Assembly (NCBI RefSeq): GCF_030056665.1
Contig: NZ_JASHIG010000003.1
Source of the DNA: Flectobacillus roseus
GTDB taxonomy: Bacteria; Bacteroidota; Bacteroidia; Cytophagales; Spirosomataceae
Length of the DNA stretch: 64,000 nucleotides
Reading direction: 5' to 3' (one strand)
Shown here piece after piece: positions 16,235 to 24,578 of the stretch. The position numbers were made by a program, and so were the translations under genes. Every line of letters starts with the position of its first letter. The first letter of the stretch is position 1. The notes beneath the pieces were generated by a model. It saw nothing but the letters and a program-made list of their open reading frames with translations, was not told the origin of the DNA and made no database searches.

Positions 16235-17392
16235 TTAGTGTTCGGTATAACAAATACGAAATCCAATAAAACATGACCTAAAATCGGGTGTGTGATAGTC
16301 TCGGCTTGAGGTCAATGTTTCTTTGGGTGACGACTCCCAACTTCCTCCTCTCACTATTTTACTATGTCCTTTTGCTGGTCCTAGAGGGTTGTCTTTTTGG
16401 TTCTGATTGTAGTAGTTTATCGAATACCAATCTGAGCACCATTCCGCTACATTGCCTGTGAGATCATGTACTCCCAAATCATTAGGCGTATAAGAACCAA
16501 CAGGTGCGGTAAATACAAATCCATCTTGGTAACCCCAAAAAATCCTATCGCTACTTTTAGTCCATTTCAATACTGATGCAGTGTTTTCGTCTGCAAGGTT
16601 ACTCACTCGGATATTAAAGGGCTGATAATTTCCCCAGCTAAATTTTGTGTGTTTATCGGCGTTTCCTGCCACATATTCCCACTCAGCTTCGGTTGGTAGT
16701 CGGTATGTTTTTCCAGTAGCATTCTTCAGCCAATTACAATATGCTTGAGCATCGTTCCAGCTTACATGTACTACTGGGTGATTGTCTTCCATGTCAGATC
16801 GAGGACTTCCTGATGGGTCAAATCTCCAATTGATGCCTTTTTTTGTTTCCCATCTTTCTCCATTAAATATGTAGCTACCGCCCTTTTTTTCAGCATCGGT
16901 TTTATAACCAGTCGCATTTACAAATGCGCGAAAGTCGCTAACGGTTACTTCAAATTTGCTAATATAAAAGTTGTTGATTTTTACGTACCGAATAGGTTTC
17001 TCATCTTCTTTACCTTGAAGATTACCCATGGGAAATAAGCCTCCTTTGACTAGCAACATGGAGGTATTGATACTTTGAGGAAGGTTGGTACCGTAGACCC
17101 TTACTTTTAATTGACCCGAAAGGTTTTCTAGGTGAGTAAGTGGTAGCCAAACAATACGTTTGCCTTTACCTGTTTCTACAACTCCAAGGTCGCCATTACA
17201 CGCATGCAATGGTACACTTTTCCATAGGGAGTTATTGATACTGTACTGGAGAGATATATTTTGTGCCCCACCATCTACAAGATCATAATCTACAACTACT
17301 TGGTCATTATCGATCTTATAATCAACATGTTGGATACTTTGGGCACTGGCATACATCGAACCAAACAGTAATAAGGCTGTAATAAGTTTCAT
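16235..17392 (-). CDS. Exported SUMF1/FGE-fold protein lacking catalytic Cys pair
   Basis: This 385-residue protein has a signal peptide (residues 1-18, MYASAQ end). A beta-sandwich-like region (about 20-110) is followed by a full formylglycine-generating-enzyme (FGE-sulfatase, C-type-lectin-like) domain: VKGGLFPMGNLQGKEDEKPIR, KFEVTVSDFRAFVNATGY, HPVVHVSWNDAQAYCNWL, YRLPTEAEWEYVAGN, HDLTGNVAEWCSDWY, VRGGSWES and GFRICY. True FGEs use two cysteines after the GGS(W/Y) element; here residues 352-366 after RGGS (W-E-S-S-P-K-E-T) have none. It is therefore probably a binding or structural domain, not an active sulfatase-maturing enzyme. It is upstream of the caspase-like gene in the same direction. 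Confidence 0.88.
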   Translation of the reverse strand: MKLITALLLFGSMYASAQSIQHVDYKIDNDQVVVDYDLVDGGAQNISLQYSINNSLWKSVPLHACNGDLGVVETGKGKRIVWLPLTHLENLSGQLKVRVYGTNLPQSINTSMLLVKGGLFPMGNLQGKEDEKPIRYVKINNFYISKFEVTVSDFRAFVNATGYKTDAEKKGGSYIFNGERWETKKGINWRFDPSGSPRSDMEDNHPVVHVSWNDAQAYCNWLKNATGKTYRLPTEAEWEYVAGNADKHTKFSWGNYQPFNIRVSNLADENTASVLKWTKSSDRIFWGYQDGFVFTAPVGSYTPNDLGVHDLTGNVAEWCSDWYSINYYNQNQKDNPLGPAKGHSKIVRGGSWESSPKETLTSSRDYHTPDFRSCFIGFRICYTEH

Positions 17393-17872
17393 GTATTAAA
17401 GTTAGATGCTACAAGTGTGGTTAAAGCTATTTTAATCAATATGGAAAGGCGCTATGTGCCTAAATACATCACTTTTGTGTCAAAATAGAGTAGCAGAGGA
17501 GTTAATAAGTTCGGATTTACTGTCATAAAAATTAATGGTTAAACTACTTTTAAATAGGAAGTCAATTTCGATAGCATTGTTATGCTTTAGGCTGTAAGCA
17601 GTGGGCATTAGGCAAAAAATGTATTCGTGCTTTTCTTAGAAATACTTTTGCTTGCATATTGCTTAGTGCCTGTTGCCTAGTGCCTAAAATAAAAACTTAA
17701 ATATAATTTTGCACGATTACTTAAGTAATAGGAAAGATTATATTAATAGTATATCCGAAGTGTGATTTAGGTATAACCTTTTGATTATGAATACCTTCGA
17801 ATAACTAATATACAATTAACTAATAACGTCTCACTACTTAAATAAAATTAGGGTAGATTATGTGGCGGAAAT
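17393..17872. other. 480-bp spacer with GGCATTAGGC hairpin repeat
   Basis: No gene is visible. From 17581 to about 17690 lies TTTAGGCTGTAAGCAGTGGG..GGCATTAGGC paired imperfectly with TTGCCTAGTGCCTAAA, a member of the GCCTAAAGC repeat group. GCACGATTACTTAAGTAATAGG at 17711-17732 recurs at 18838-18860. The rest is AT-rich and unremarkable. Confidence 0.55.
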
Positions 17873-18643
17873 CTACATTTCTTTTTCTACGCCTAGTCCA
17901 AACAAAGCAAAATCGTACTTGACAGGGTCATTTTTGTCGAGCATTCTTAAGTTTTCGGTAAGCTCTAATGCCGTCAGCCAATCTGTACTTTGGCGCTGTA
18001 TCAAGCCTAATTTTCGTGCCACGCGGTCGACATGCACATCACATGGACAGATAAGTTGGGCAGGTTGGATACGATTCCAAATACCAAAGTCAACACCTTT
18101 GTCATCTTGGCGAACCATCCATCTCAAAAACATATTAATTCTTTTACAAGTAGATTTTCGTAATGGCGTTGCAATATGTTTCTGGGTTCTTTGCGGATAG
18201 TCTTCCAAACTAAAAAATAGCTGATGAAAGCCAATCAGTGCATTTTCTGTTGTTTGGTCATTCTCATGCAAAAATCGTGCAAAAGCATCTTCAAGAGAGT
18301 CATATTTTGCATAATATTCTTTAAACCATTCGATAAAATAGAGAGTGTCTGTAGAATTGAAGGTTCGATGCTTGAAATTGAGGAAACGTTTTAGGTCAGA
18401 AGATTGATGTTGGGTGATAAATTGATGTGGTGCTCCGTCCATCAAAGTAATCAGTTCATTACATTTATTGATGATGGTTTTTCGTTGTCCCCAAGCAAGA
18501 ATGGAGGCCCAAAATCCCATAATTTCAATATCTTGTTTTAGACTAAAAGCGTGAGGAATACAGATAGGATCGTTGGGTATAAAATTGGGTTGGTTAAACT
18601 CTTGGAATTTTTCTTCCAAGAGTTCTATCACAAATGAGTTCAT
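17873..18643 (-). CDS. TIGR02757 (DUF2400) family protein
   Basis: This 256-residue protein matches the TIGR02757 family: an N-terminal PNDPICIPHAFSLKQDIEIMGFWASILAWGQRKTI region, then GFHQLFFSLEDYPQRTQKHIATP, STCKRINMFLRWMVRQDDKGVDFGIWNRI and PCDVHVDRVARKLGLIQRQSTDWLTALELTENLR. The last part has a helix-hairpin-helix look like that of DNA glycosylases, and the family is sometimes linked to DNA metabolism, but no activity is established. Cys and Asp in ICPCDVHV are conserved family features. The gene is flanked on both sides by repeat-rich spacers and seems monocistronic. Confidence 0.85.
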   Translation of the reverse strand: MNSFVIELLEEKFQEFNQPNFIPNDPICIPHAFSLKQDIEIMGFWASILAWGQRKTIINKCNELITLMDGAPHQFITQHQSSDLKRFLNFKHRTFNSTDTLYFIEWFKEYYAKYDSLEDAFARFLHENDQTTENALIGFHQLFFSLEDYPQRTQKHIATPLRKSTCKRINMFLRWMVRQDDKGVDFGIWNRIQPAQLICPCDVHVDRVARKLGLIQRQSTDWLTALELTENLRMLDKNDPVKYDFALFGLGVEKEM

Positions 18644-18661
18644 TCTGAGGAAATAGTAATT

Positions 18662-18915
18662 AAGTTAGTGGGCAAAATAGAATTTAAGATTGTTCTTTGG
18701 GCTTTCAGTTATCAGCTTTCAGCTTTCGGCGGAGGGCTTAGTAAAACTTAGTAAAAAGTATGGATGTGGTTATTAAAAACCATTTTACACTCTTTGCCTT
18801 GTGCCTGTTGCCTAAACACATACCTCAAATCTAATTCTGCACGATTACTTAAGTTAGTAGGCAAAATAAAATTCAGCTTTGGGGCTTAATGCCTAAAGCT
18901 TACAGCCTATAGCGT
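18662..18915. repeat. Two tandem copies of the AAGTTAGTGGGCAAAATA element
   Basis: Copy one (18662-18836) starts AAGTTAGTGGGCAAAATAG, runs through GCTTTCAGCTTTCGGCGG words and ends TTGTGCCTGTTGCCTAAAC. Copy two (18853-18915) starts AAGTTAGTAGGCAAAATAA and ends GCCTAAAGCTTACAGCCTATAGC. Other members are at 31604-31735, 37493-37690 and 53404-53540. Confidence 0.65.
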
Positions 18916-18955
18916 ATTAATGCAATTTTGTTTTACATTAATACTTAAGCGCTTG

Positions 18956-19126
18956 CTATTTTTTGATTTTTGATGCTATAAAAGCAATGAATTTTGATGG
19001 GATGGAGAAAATCCAAACCAGTACAGTATATAAAAAAGCAAAAGTAGCAATAGCTGGGAAAGCTAATGTATAGAGGATATTAAAAATGATTCCTCCAGTT
19101 GTCAGTGGTCTTTTTTGTCTTGGCAT
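18956..19126 (-). CDS. Unlisted 56-residue membrane peptide
   Basis: A clean minus-strand frame starts MPRQKRPLTTGGIIFNILYT and ends SKIKK before TAG. After a basic N-terminus there is one long hydrophobic stretch (about residues 13-52, with LAFPAIATFAFLYTVLVWIF at its core), probably one or two membrane helices, and a Lys-rich C-terminus. Base composition and codons look coding, and the positive ends flanking a hydrophobic core are typical of small membrane proteins. It lies 52 bases after the LysM gene on the same strand, just past a hairpin, so it may be made by readthrough or from its own start. I do not recognise a family. Confidence 0.5.
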   Translation of the reverse strand: MPRQKRPLTTGGIIFNILYTLAFPAIATFAFLYTVLVWIFSIPSKFIAFIASKIKK

Positions 19127-19140
19127 AATATAAAAACAAA

Positions 19141-19172
19141 CAAGGGATAGTTACTTCCGTAAATATCCCTTG
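19141..19172 (-). terminator. Hairpin between LysM gene and small membrane peptide
   Basis: CAAGGGATA (19141-19149) pairs with TATCCCTTG (19164-19172) and an inner TTAC/GTAA extends the stem. On the minus strand TTTGTTTTTATATT follows, giving an intrinsic terminator whose T run reaches the start of the 56-residue gene. Confidence 0.65.
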
Positions 19173-19178
19173 CTCGAA

Positions 19179-20159
19179 TTAAGGAGTCATATAATTAATT
19201 TCTGCTTTGATTCGTTTGTCAACGGGATTGAGTTTTTCAAAAGCCCGAGGCGATAATTTGATCACCACTTTGTCGGTACCAAGGTCTGGTAGTCGGCCAA
19301 TAACTTTTACCCAAATACTTTGTCCATTAGCAACGTTTTTTACGTTGACTAAAGTTCCCACTGGAGCTGTACGATGCAAAGCTAGATATTTTCCTGATTT
19401 GTCTTCTACATCAATAAGCTCAGCCAAGCCTGTTTCAATAGTTTTCTTATATCCTGATTGCGAGCGACTTACTTCAGATGAGAGTTTCACGTCTGATTCA
19501 GAGGTACTTACTGGCGTCGTCGGTTGAGGGTTAGACGGAGAAGTTGGATAATTGGGCTGAACGTCTACTTTTTGAATAAAATTTCGTGCTTCTGTATTGT
19601 TTCTTTTGCTAGCTTCTGTGGGGTCGATAATGAGTACTTGACCCACTTCTAAATTATCAGAAGAAAGGCTATTCCACTTACGAACATCTGCTACAGCGAT
19701 GTGATATTTTGATGCAATTCCATAGAGACTTTGGCCTGGCTCCACAAGGTGTGTAACCATTTTAGGACCGCCAGTATTACTTGGGCTGGTTTGTTGTGGT
19801 GGCGTTGTTGGATATTGCGGTGCTGGATCAACCTTACGAGGGGGTACTGATGCAGCAGGAGAACCTCCAAGGTTACGTAGAGTTCTGTTGTATGGGATTT
19901 TTAGAATGTCCCCTACTTTAATACCGTCTGGTGCACCGGGGTTTGCAGCCTTATATTCTGGCACATTGCTACCAAATCTTTTTACGATTGAGAACAAAGT
20001 TTGCTTAGGGTCCACTTTGTATTTAACAAAAGTTTTGTCTCCTTCTCTAATCAATCCCAAAGAATCTTTTACTACCTCTTTGGCTTCGGCAACAACAGTT
20101 GAACCTGTCAAAACCAAGCAGGTAAATGTTAATTCACTTAAGGATTTTTTAATTGAGCT
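19179..20159 (-). CDS. Exported LysM protein with RlpA-like double-psi barrel
   Basis: From the Met at 20159 (MSSIKKSLSELTFTCLVLTGSTVVAEAKE) the protein has 326 residues with a signal peptide ending near AEA. A further Met at 20192 adds 11 residues with no signal-peptide sense. Two LysM domains follow: FVKYKVDPKQTLFSIVKRFG to KVGDILKIPYN, and THLVEPGQSLYGIASKYH to EVGQVLII. After a Pro/Thr/Ser-rich linker the C-terminus (ETGLAELIDVEDKSGKYLALHRTAPVGTLVNV to KVVIKLSPRAFEKL) matches the RlpA/DPBB barrel. LysM binds peptidoglycan; the barrel may act on or bind glycan. The gene overlaps the stop of the upstream DUF4905-like gene by 11 bases, so translation is probably coupled. Confidence 0.88.
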   Translation of the reverse strand, partial: SSIKKSLSELTFTCLVLTGSTVVAEAKEVVKDSLGLIREGDKTFVKYKVDPKQTLFSIVKRFGSNVPEYKAANPGAPDGIKVGDILKIPYNRTLRNLGGSPAASVPPRKVDPAPQYPTTPPQQTSPSNTGGPKMVTHLVEPGQSLYGIASKYHIAVADVRKWNSLSSDNLEVGQVLIIDPTEASKRNNTEARNFIQKVDVQPNYPTSPSNPQPTTPVSTSESDVKLSSEVSRSQSGYKKTIETGLAELIDVEDKSGKYLALHRTAPVGTLVNVKNVANGQSIWVKVIGRLPDLGTDKVVIKLSPRAFEKLNPVDKRIKAEINYMTP

Positions 20160-20814
20160 CATAACCGTGTAATTGGCTTTTGTTCTTAACATATAGTAAA
20201 ATTTCTGGTTTAACAGTGAAGGTGCCGAGACCTAATCCCTCTGATTCAGTAAGTAATTCGTTGAGCAATACTTCTTTACGATTGTTCACCACTAGAAGGT
20301 AATTCCAGAGTCTATTTTCTTGGTAAAGATAGTAAGAAATAATAATCTTGTCTTTATATTCTAAATAATCTACCCCTTTTTGAATATCAACATTTAATAA
20401 ACGGTAAAGGAATCGATGAATTGCTGGAAAATACTCGTTTTGCTCAGTATAATGGACTGGTTGCAAATAACGATAGGGATGGCTGGAAAAATTATCTGAT
20501 ACTTGGGGTATATGCCCTGATAGTTCGCCGGTTTGTATGTTTAAATAATGTTTCTGGGTAACTTGAGGTTTGGTCTCTTCCGAAAACTCAATGATTTCTA
20601 CTAGGTCATCGTTTAGTTTTCCAAGACTTTGCCACCATGTATTGATCGGGCTGGATTGCTTCCAAATCAATGCTGCATTGACTAAATCTATGCAGATGAG
20701 CTCCACTTTTCGAAGTGTTTCATTTCTTAGCTCTGCAACTAAATGGTGCTCACTAAGTTGGATATTCCAGATTTTTTCTTGAAATGTAAATGCAAATAGT
20801 TTTTTCACAAACAA
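20149..20814 (-). CDS. DUF4905-like protein
   Basis: This 221-residue protein has no signal peptide or membrane helix. It opens LFAFTFQEKIWNIQLSEHHLVAELRNETLRKVELICIDL and is rich in beta-strand-like stretches with repeated aromatic residues (WKQSSPINTWWQSLGKLNDD). The overall form resembles Bacteroidota proteins annotated DUF4905, which have no known function; this is a moderate-confidence match by memory. Its stop overlaps the start of the LysM/DPBB gene, which suggests a common operon and perhaps a role with the envelope. A candidate promoter is at 20939-20946. Confidence 0.65.
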   Translation of the reverse strand: MFVKKLFAFTFQEKIWNIQLSEHHLVAELRNETLRKVELICIDLVNAALIWKQSSPINTWWQSLGKLNDDLVEIIEFSEETKPQVTQKHYLNIQTGELSGHIPQVSDNFSSHPYRYLQPVHYTEQNEYFPAIHRFLYRLLNVDIQKGVDYLEYKDKIIISYYLYQENRLWNYLLVVNNRKEVLLNELLTESEGLGLGTFTVKPEILLYVKNKSQLHGYELN

Positions 20815-20938
20815 GTAATTGATTAACGAAGAAAAAAGGTTTTAGGTATAAATAATATACCTCTAATTTTTGGCGAGACAGTGTCTGTATTGGCTTTTTT
20901 GACAAATACTCAAGATTTGAAATACGACCATCTGCCGA

Positions 20939-20946
20939 CAAAATTA
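20939..20946 (-). promoter_or_regulatory. Candidate promoter -7 box, DUF4905-LysM operon
   Basis: Minus-strand TAATTTTG fits TAnnTTTG, 125 bases before the start at 20814. No convincing -33 box. Confidence 0.3.
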
Positions 20947-21082
20947 AGACTTTAACGATAAAGTACTTTATTTATCAATACCCTTTCCTTAAATTTAAAG
21001 CCCTGATTGAAAAACGATTTTAAACATCTAGAATATCAGCTAATAATCAATTCTGATGCCAAAAACGTATATGATGATTGCC

Positions 21083-21115
21083 TTTGAATAAATCTTGTTT
21101 TAAATAATACTTTTG
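21083..21115 (+). promoter_or_regulatory. Bacteroidota-type promoter for kdsB
   Basis: TTTG (21083-21086) and TACTTTTG (21108-21115) are separated by 21 bases, close to the consensus TTTG / TAnnTTTG arrangement. The kdsB start lies about 95 bases past the expected start site. Confidence 0.5.
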
Positions 21116-21217
21116 TAAGTCGAGAAGGACTTTTTAAGTAACAACAAATAAGGCAAACTCTTGTTTAATTACGGAGAGAAATGTAAAATTAAGATCATTT
21201 TATTGAAAACTAGTGAT

Positions 21218-21970
21218 ATGAAAATTCTTGGAATAATTCCTGCACGATATGCTTCTACTCGATTTCCTGCCAAACCCTTGGTAGATATTGGAGGGAAATC
21301 AATGATTCAACGTGTATATGAGCAAGCAAGTTCAGCAGAGGTATTGTCAAAAGTGGTAGTGGCTACAGACGATGAGCGTATTTTTGAGCACGTTCAGGCG
21401 TTTGGTGGGGCAGTAGTAATGACCTCAACGGAGCATCCTAGTGGTACAGACCGTTGTTTTGAAGCCTTGCAAAAGGTAGAAGCAGAGTTTGAAGAAGTGT
21501 TTGATTATGTGATTAATATACAAGGTGATGAACCTTTTATTCAACCTAAGCAAATTGAAATTTTAGCTGGTTGTTTGGATGGAAATACAGAGTTGGCAAC
21601 TTTGATTAAAAAAATTGAAGATCAAGTAACTTTATTTAATATCAATACACCCAAAGTGATTTTCAATGAATTGGATGAGGCTATTTACTTTTCACGCCAA
21701 ACGATTCCGCATTTGCGTGGAATAGAGCCAAGTGAATGGCTCAATTCTCATGATTTCTACAAGCATATCGGAATTTATGCGTACCGAAGTGATATTTTAG
21801 GCAAAATTACCTCACTTCCGATGGCAGTACTCGAAAAAGCAGAATCGTTGGAGCAATTGAGATGGCTAGCACATGGATACAAAATAAAGGTTGCCATTAC
21901 CCCATACGATAGTTTTGGAATAGATGTACCTGCGGATTTAAAAGAGGCAGTGGAAAGACTTAAGAAATAA
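21218..21970 (+). CDS. kdsB: 3-deoxy-manno-octulosonate cytidylyltransferase KdsB
   Basis: From Met 21218 the protein has 250 residues starting MKILGIIPARYASTRFPAKPL, the exact family start; an upstream Met at 21161 adds 19 residues not found in KdsB and is rejected. Further signatures are ATDDERIFEHVQAFGG, TSTEHPSGTDRCFEA, NIQGDEPFI, YFSRQTIPHLRG and YKHIGIYAYR. It joins CTP and Kdo to make CMP-Kdo in the cytoplasm, the activated sugar for the inner core of lipopolysaccharide. Length is typical. It has its own promoter and a terminator at 21979-22010, so it appears monocistronic. Confidence 0.97.
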   Translation: MKILGIIPARYASTRFPAKPLVDIGGKSMIQRVYEQASSAEVLSKVVVATDDERIFEHVQAFGGAVVMTSTEHPSGTDRCFEALQKVEAEFEEVFDYVINIQGDEPFIQPKQIEILAGCLDGNTELATLIKKIEDQVTLFNINTPKVIFNELDEAIYFSRQTIPHLRGIEPSEWLNSHDFYKHIGIYAYRSDILGKITSLPMAVLEKAESLEQLRWLAHGYKIKVAITPYDSFGIDVPADLKEAVERLKK

Positions 21971-21978
21971 ATTACTTC

Positions 21979-22010
21979 AGGTTATCAATAATGTTTTGAT
22001 AACCTTTTTT
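21979..22010 (+). terminator. Intrinsic terminator of kdsB
   Basis: AGGTTATCAA (21979-21988) pairs with TTGATAACCT (21996-22005), followed by a T run to 22010. Confidence 0.85.
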
Positions 22011-22098
22011 ATGCTCCAATGTTCTCCATCTATCAGGTGTCTTATGACAATTCATTTCGCAAAGCAAATTTTAGATTAACTTCAAATAACAGACAACA

Positions 22099-23088
22099 AT
22101 GAAAAAACTATTTTACTTAATTACCTTTTGCCTTACGAGCTGGGCTGGTATAGCTCAAAAAACACAAAACAACGAAGCGTTTGCACATACATTTTCGATA
22201 GTAGCCCGAGACCCGCAAACGGGTGATATGGCGGTTGGCGTTCAAAGCCATTGGTTTAGTGTAGGGACAACGGTGTCGTGGGCCGAAGCAGGTGTTGGAG
22301 CTATTGCAACACAAAGTTTTGTTAATAAGTCTTTCGGAATAAGAGGTTTAACTTTGTTAAAATCTGGTAAAACAGCTCAAGAAACACTTGATATTCTTTT
22401 ATCTGACGATGCTGGAAAAGAAGTTCGTCAGGTTGGAATTGTCGATAAAAACGGAAATGTGGCTGTACATACTGGCAAGAATTGTGTAGATTTTGCAGGT
22501 CATGTAAAGGGGACTCAGTTTTCAGTACAAAGTAATATGATGCTTACAGATAAAGTACCTGCTGCCATGGCAAAAGCTTTTGAAGCAAGTGCTAATTTAC
22601 CGCTTGCCGAAAGAGTTTTAAAAGCAATGGAAGCGGCTCAGGCAGTAGGAGGTGATATTCGTGGAAAACAATCTGCTGCCTTATTGGTCGTAAATGCTAC
22701 TGACACAGGAAAACCTTGGGATGATAATCATAAGGTCGATTTGAGGGTTGATGACCACGCTTTGCCACTAGTAGAATTAGCTCGATTATTGAAAGTACAA
22801 CGAGCCTACGAGCATATGAATGAGGGAGATTTGGCAGTGGAAAAAAACGATATGAAAAAAGCGATGGAGGAATATGGCGCCGCTATGAAAATGTTTCCAA
22901 ATAACTTAGAAATGCAATATTGGACAGCAATTGCTTTGGCGAATAGCCATCAAATTGCGAAAGCAACTGCCATGTTGAAAAAGATTTACGCAAAAGATAC
23001 TAACTGGCTGGAAATGACCAAGAGACTACCCAAAGTAGGATTATTGACTGTTTCAGAAAAGGAATATCAACAGCTTTTACAGCGTTAG
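22099..23088 (+). CDS. Exported DUF1028 protein with TPR-like C-terminus
   Basis: This 329-residue protein has a signal peptide (residues 1-19, ending WAGIAQ). The DUF1028 domain (about 27-215) opens HTFSIVARDPQTGDMAVGVQSHWFSVGTTVSWAEAGVGAIATQS and ends GGDIRGKQSAALLVV; these match the family, which has an Ntn-hydrolase-like fold and no confirmed activity. The remaining 110 residues look like two tetratricopeptide helices pairs (AVEKNDMKKAMEEYGAAMKMFPNNLEMQYWTAIALANSHQIAKATAMLKKI). Attaching a repeat domain to DUF1028 suggests that it works with a partner in the periplasm. It is monocistronic. Confidence 0.88.
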   Translation: MKKLFYLITFCLTSWAGIAQKTQNNEAFAHTFSIVARDPQTGDMAVGVQSHWFSVGTTVSWAEAGVGAIATQSFVNKSFGIRGLTLLKSGKTAQETLDILLSDDAGKEVRQVGIVDKNGNVAVHTGKNCVDFAGHVKGTQFSVQSNMMLTDKVPAAMAKAFEASANLPLAERVLKAMEAAQAVGGDIRGKQSAALLVVNATDTGKPWDDNHKVDLRVDDHALPLVELARLLKVQRAYEHMNEGDLAVEKNDMKKAMEEYGAAMKMFPNNLEMQYWTAIALANSHQIAKATAMLKKIYAKDTNWLEMTKRLPKVGLLTVSEKEYQQLLQR

Positions 23089-23233
23089 TTTTGTCCGAAT
23101 ACTCAATTTTATATACTAATCTTTACTACTTATCCTTTATAGAAGTGGAGTTGTTGAAATCCTTATTTAAACATCACTCCACGCTCTCAGCTTTTGTACA
23201 TTTTTAATTTTATTGCTTAAATATCTTACTTTT

Positions 23234-23713
23234 ATGAAAACTAAATTCTTATTTATTGCGCTTGTATTTGCTTTAGTATCTACAGTTAGTTACCGCTCGA
23301 ATGCCCAATTATACAAGTCGGCGCTGGGTCTGCGTTTGGGTGCTGCCAATGGGATCACTTTCAAGACTTTTGTAAACAAAAATGCTGCTTTTGAGGCAAT
23401 TGGTACTTTCCGTTATCGTGGATTTGGCCTTACTGGCTTGTACGAGGTGCATGGAAGAGCCTTTAATTCTAGAGATTTTAACTGGTTTATTGGTGGTGGT
23501 GGTCACGTTTACACATGGGGTGACGACAGACCAAGTTGGTTGACTGGCGACAAACGTACCGTGTTGGGACTAGATGGTATTTTGGGGTTGGAAGGTAAAG
23601 TAAGAACAATTCCTTTGGCGATAAGTTTAGACTGGAAACCGACCGTCAACATCATCAATTATTCTGGATTTTGGGGCGATGAGTTTGCTTTATCTTTCAG
23701 ATACACGTTTTAG
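23234..23713 (+). CDS. Small exported outer-membrane barrel-like protein
   Basis: From Met 23234 (MKTKFLFIALVFALVSTVSY) the protein has 159 residues with a clear signal peptide ending near SNAQ; an upstream Met at 23213 adds seven residues before it. The mature part is alternating hydrophobic/polar and ends FALSFRYTF, with a C-terminal Phe as in many barrel proteins. AAFEAIGTFRYRGFGLTGLYEVHGRAF and FNWFIGGGGHVYTWGD look like beta-hairpins. It resembles the short PorT-like or OmpW-like barrels of Bacteroidota, but I cannot name one. It is likely in the outer membrane. Tail to tail with the DUF6090-like gene, 13 bases apart. Confidence 0.75.
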   Translation: MKTKFLFIALVFALVSTVSYRSNAQLYKSALGLRLGAANGITFKTFVNKNAAFEAIGTFRYRGFGLTGLYEVHGRAFNSRDFNWFIGGGGHVYTWGDDRPSWLTGDKRTVLGLDGILGLEGKVRTIPLAISLDWKPTVNIINYSGFWGDEFALSFRYTF

Positions 23714-23726
23714 AAATCAGAATACT

Positions 23727-24428
23727 TTACTGTAACTCTTCCTCAATGTTTTTGTGAAGGGCTTTGATTTTTACAATAATATCTTCATAAATATTCAGCA
23801 CAAACATTCTATTTCTTTTGATTCTGTACAGGTCAAGAAGTAGAATGTTTTTTTGTTTGGTAGTAAGAACAATCGGGCTATTAATACCTTTTACTACACC
23901 TTTGGAATCAAAAGTCAAGTGTTCAGCAAAGGAGTCATTAAATTTGGCATAATAGTTTTTATGAAATTGTAATTCTGAATATTCCTCCTCTAATTTTCTA
24001 ATTGAATTGTAGTCGTTTTCATATAGAGAAAGTATTTGAGACCTAAGTGAATCATTATCGATGATTTCTAATCCTTTCGACTTGAGCGTTTGATAGCCAG
24101 AAGAGTTTTGGGTTGAAATAAAATCACGGAACAATCTAAAATAGTAAACATTGGTCGAGTCATGATTGATAGGTAGTGAAAGGATAGCTTTTTGAAAGAA
24201 GGTAGTAGCCTCTATTCCCTGTTTATGTCCCAACATATTGAGCTCCATATCTTGAATGTCCTGTCTTAACCCATTATTGATTTCTGATAAAATCTTGATT
24301 TCTACATATTTATCTTTTCGAGTTTCATTCCAGCTGTCGAGTGCGAAGGCTGCAAAAACACCAATGAAGATAGATAAAAACTCAAATCCAAATTTTTTGA
24401 TAGCGTCAATAGATATAATTTTTTTCAT
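23727..24428 (-). CDS. DUF6090-like single-helix membrane protein
   Basis: This 233-residue protein begins with IDAIKKFGFEFLSIFIGVFAAFALDSWNE: one membrane helix followed by a conserved D-x-W-N-E, a feature of Bacteroidota proteins annotated DUF6090. The rest is a long helical region with conserved EINNGLRQDIQDME, FRDFISTQNSSGYQTLKSKGLEII and LRSQILSLYENDY words. The large part may be periplasmic or cytoplasmic; topology is not clear. Function is unknown in the family. It ends 13 bases from the stop of the convergent barrel gene. Confidence 0.7.
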   Translation of the reverse strand: MKKIISIDAIKKFGFEFLSIFIGVFAAFALDSWNETRKDKYVEIKILSEINNGLRQDIQDMELNMLGHKQGIEATTFFQKAILSLPINHDSTNVYYFRLFRDFISTQNSSGYQTLKSKGLEIIDNDSLRSQILSLYENDYNSIRKLEEEYSELQFHKNYYAKFNDSFAEHLTFDSKGVVKGINSPIVLTTKQKNILLLDLYRIKRNRMFVLNIYEDIIVKIKALHKNIEEELQ

Positions 24429-24495
24429 AAAATGATTTGATTCAGAGCATGATTGAAGGTATTAGTTGCGAATATTACGAGATATATCACTTATA

Positions 24496-24548
24496 AACAA
24501 CAAGAGACATCTCGAATTTTTAAAATTCAGAATGTCTCTTGTTGTTTA
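24496..24548 (-). terminator. Terminator of the L,D-transpeptidase gene
   Basis: AAACAACAAGAGACAT (24496-24511) pairs exactly with 24533-24548 around a 21-base loop. It lies 30 bases past the transpeptidase stop and upstream of the DUF6090-like gene. Confidence 0.75.
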
Positions 24549-24578
24549 TAAATATGCTACATTACTTGTTCAACTAGC

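Noticed and set aside
16235..17392. Active formylglycine-generating enzyme
   Set aside because: The Cys pair after the RGGS(W) element is absent, and no sulfatase gene is near.
15124..17392. Diversity-generating retroelement target (FGE/C-type lectin fold)
   Set aside because: No reverse transcriptase, template repeat or variable repeat is seen in the flanking sequence.
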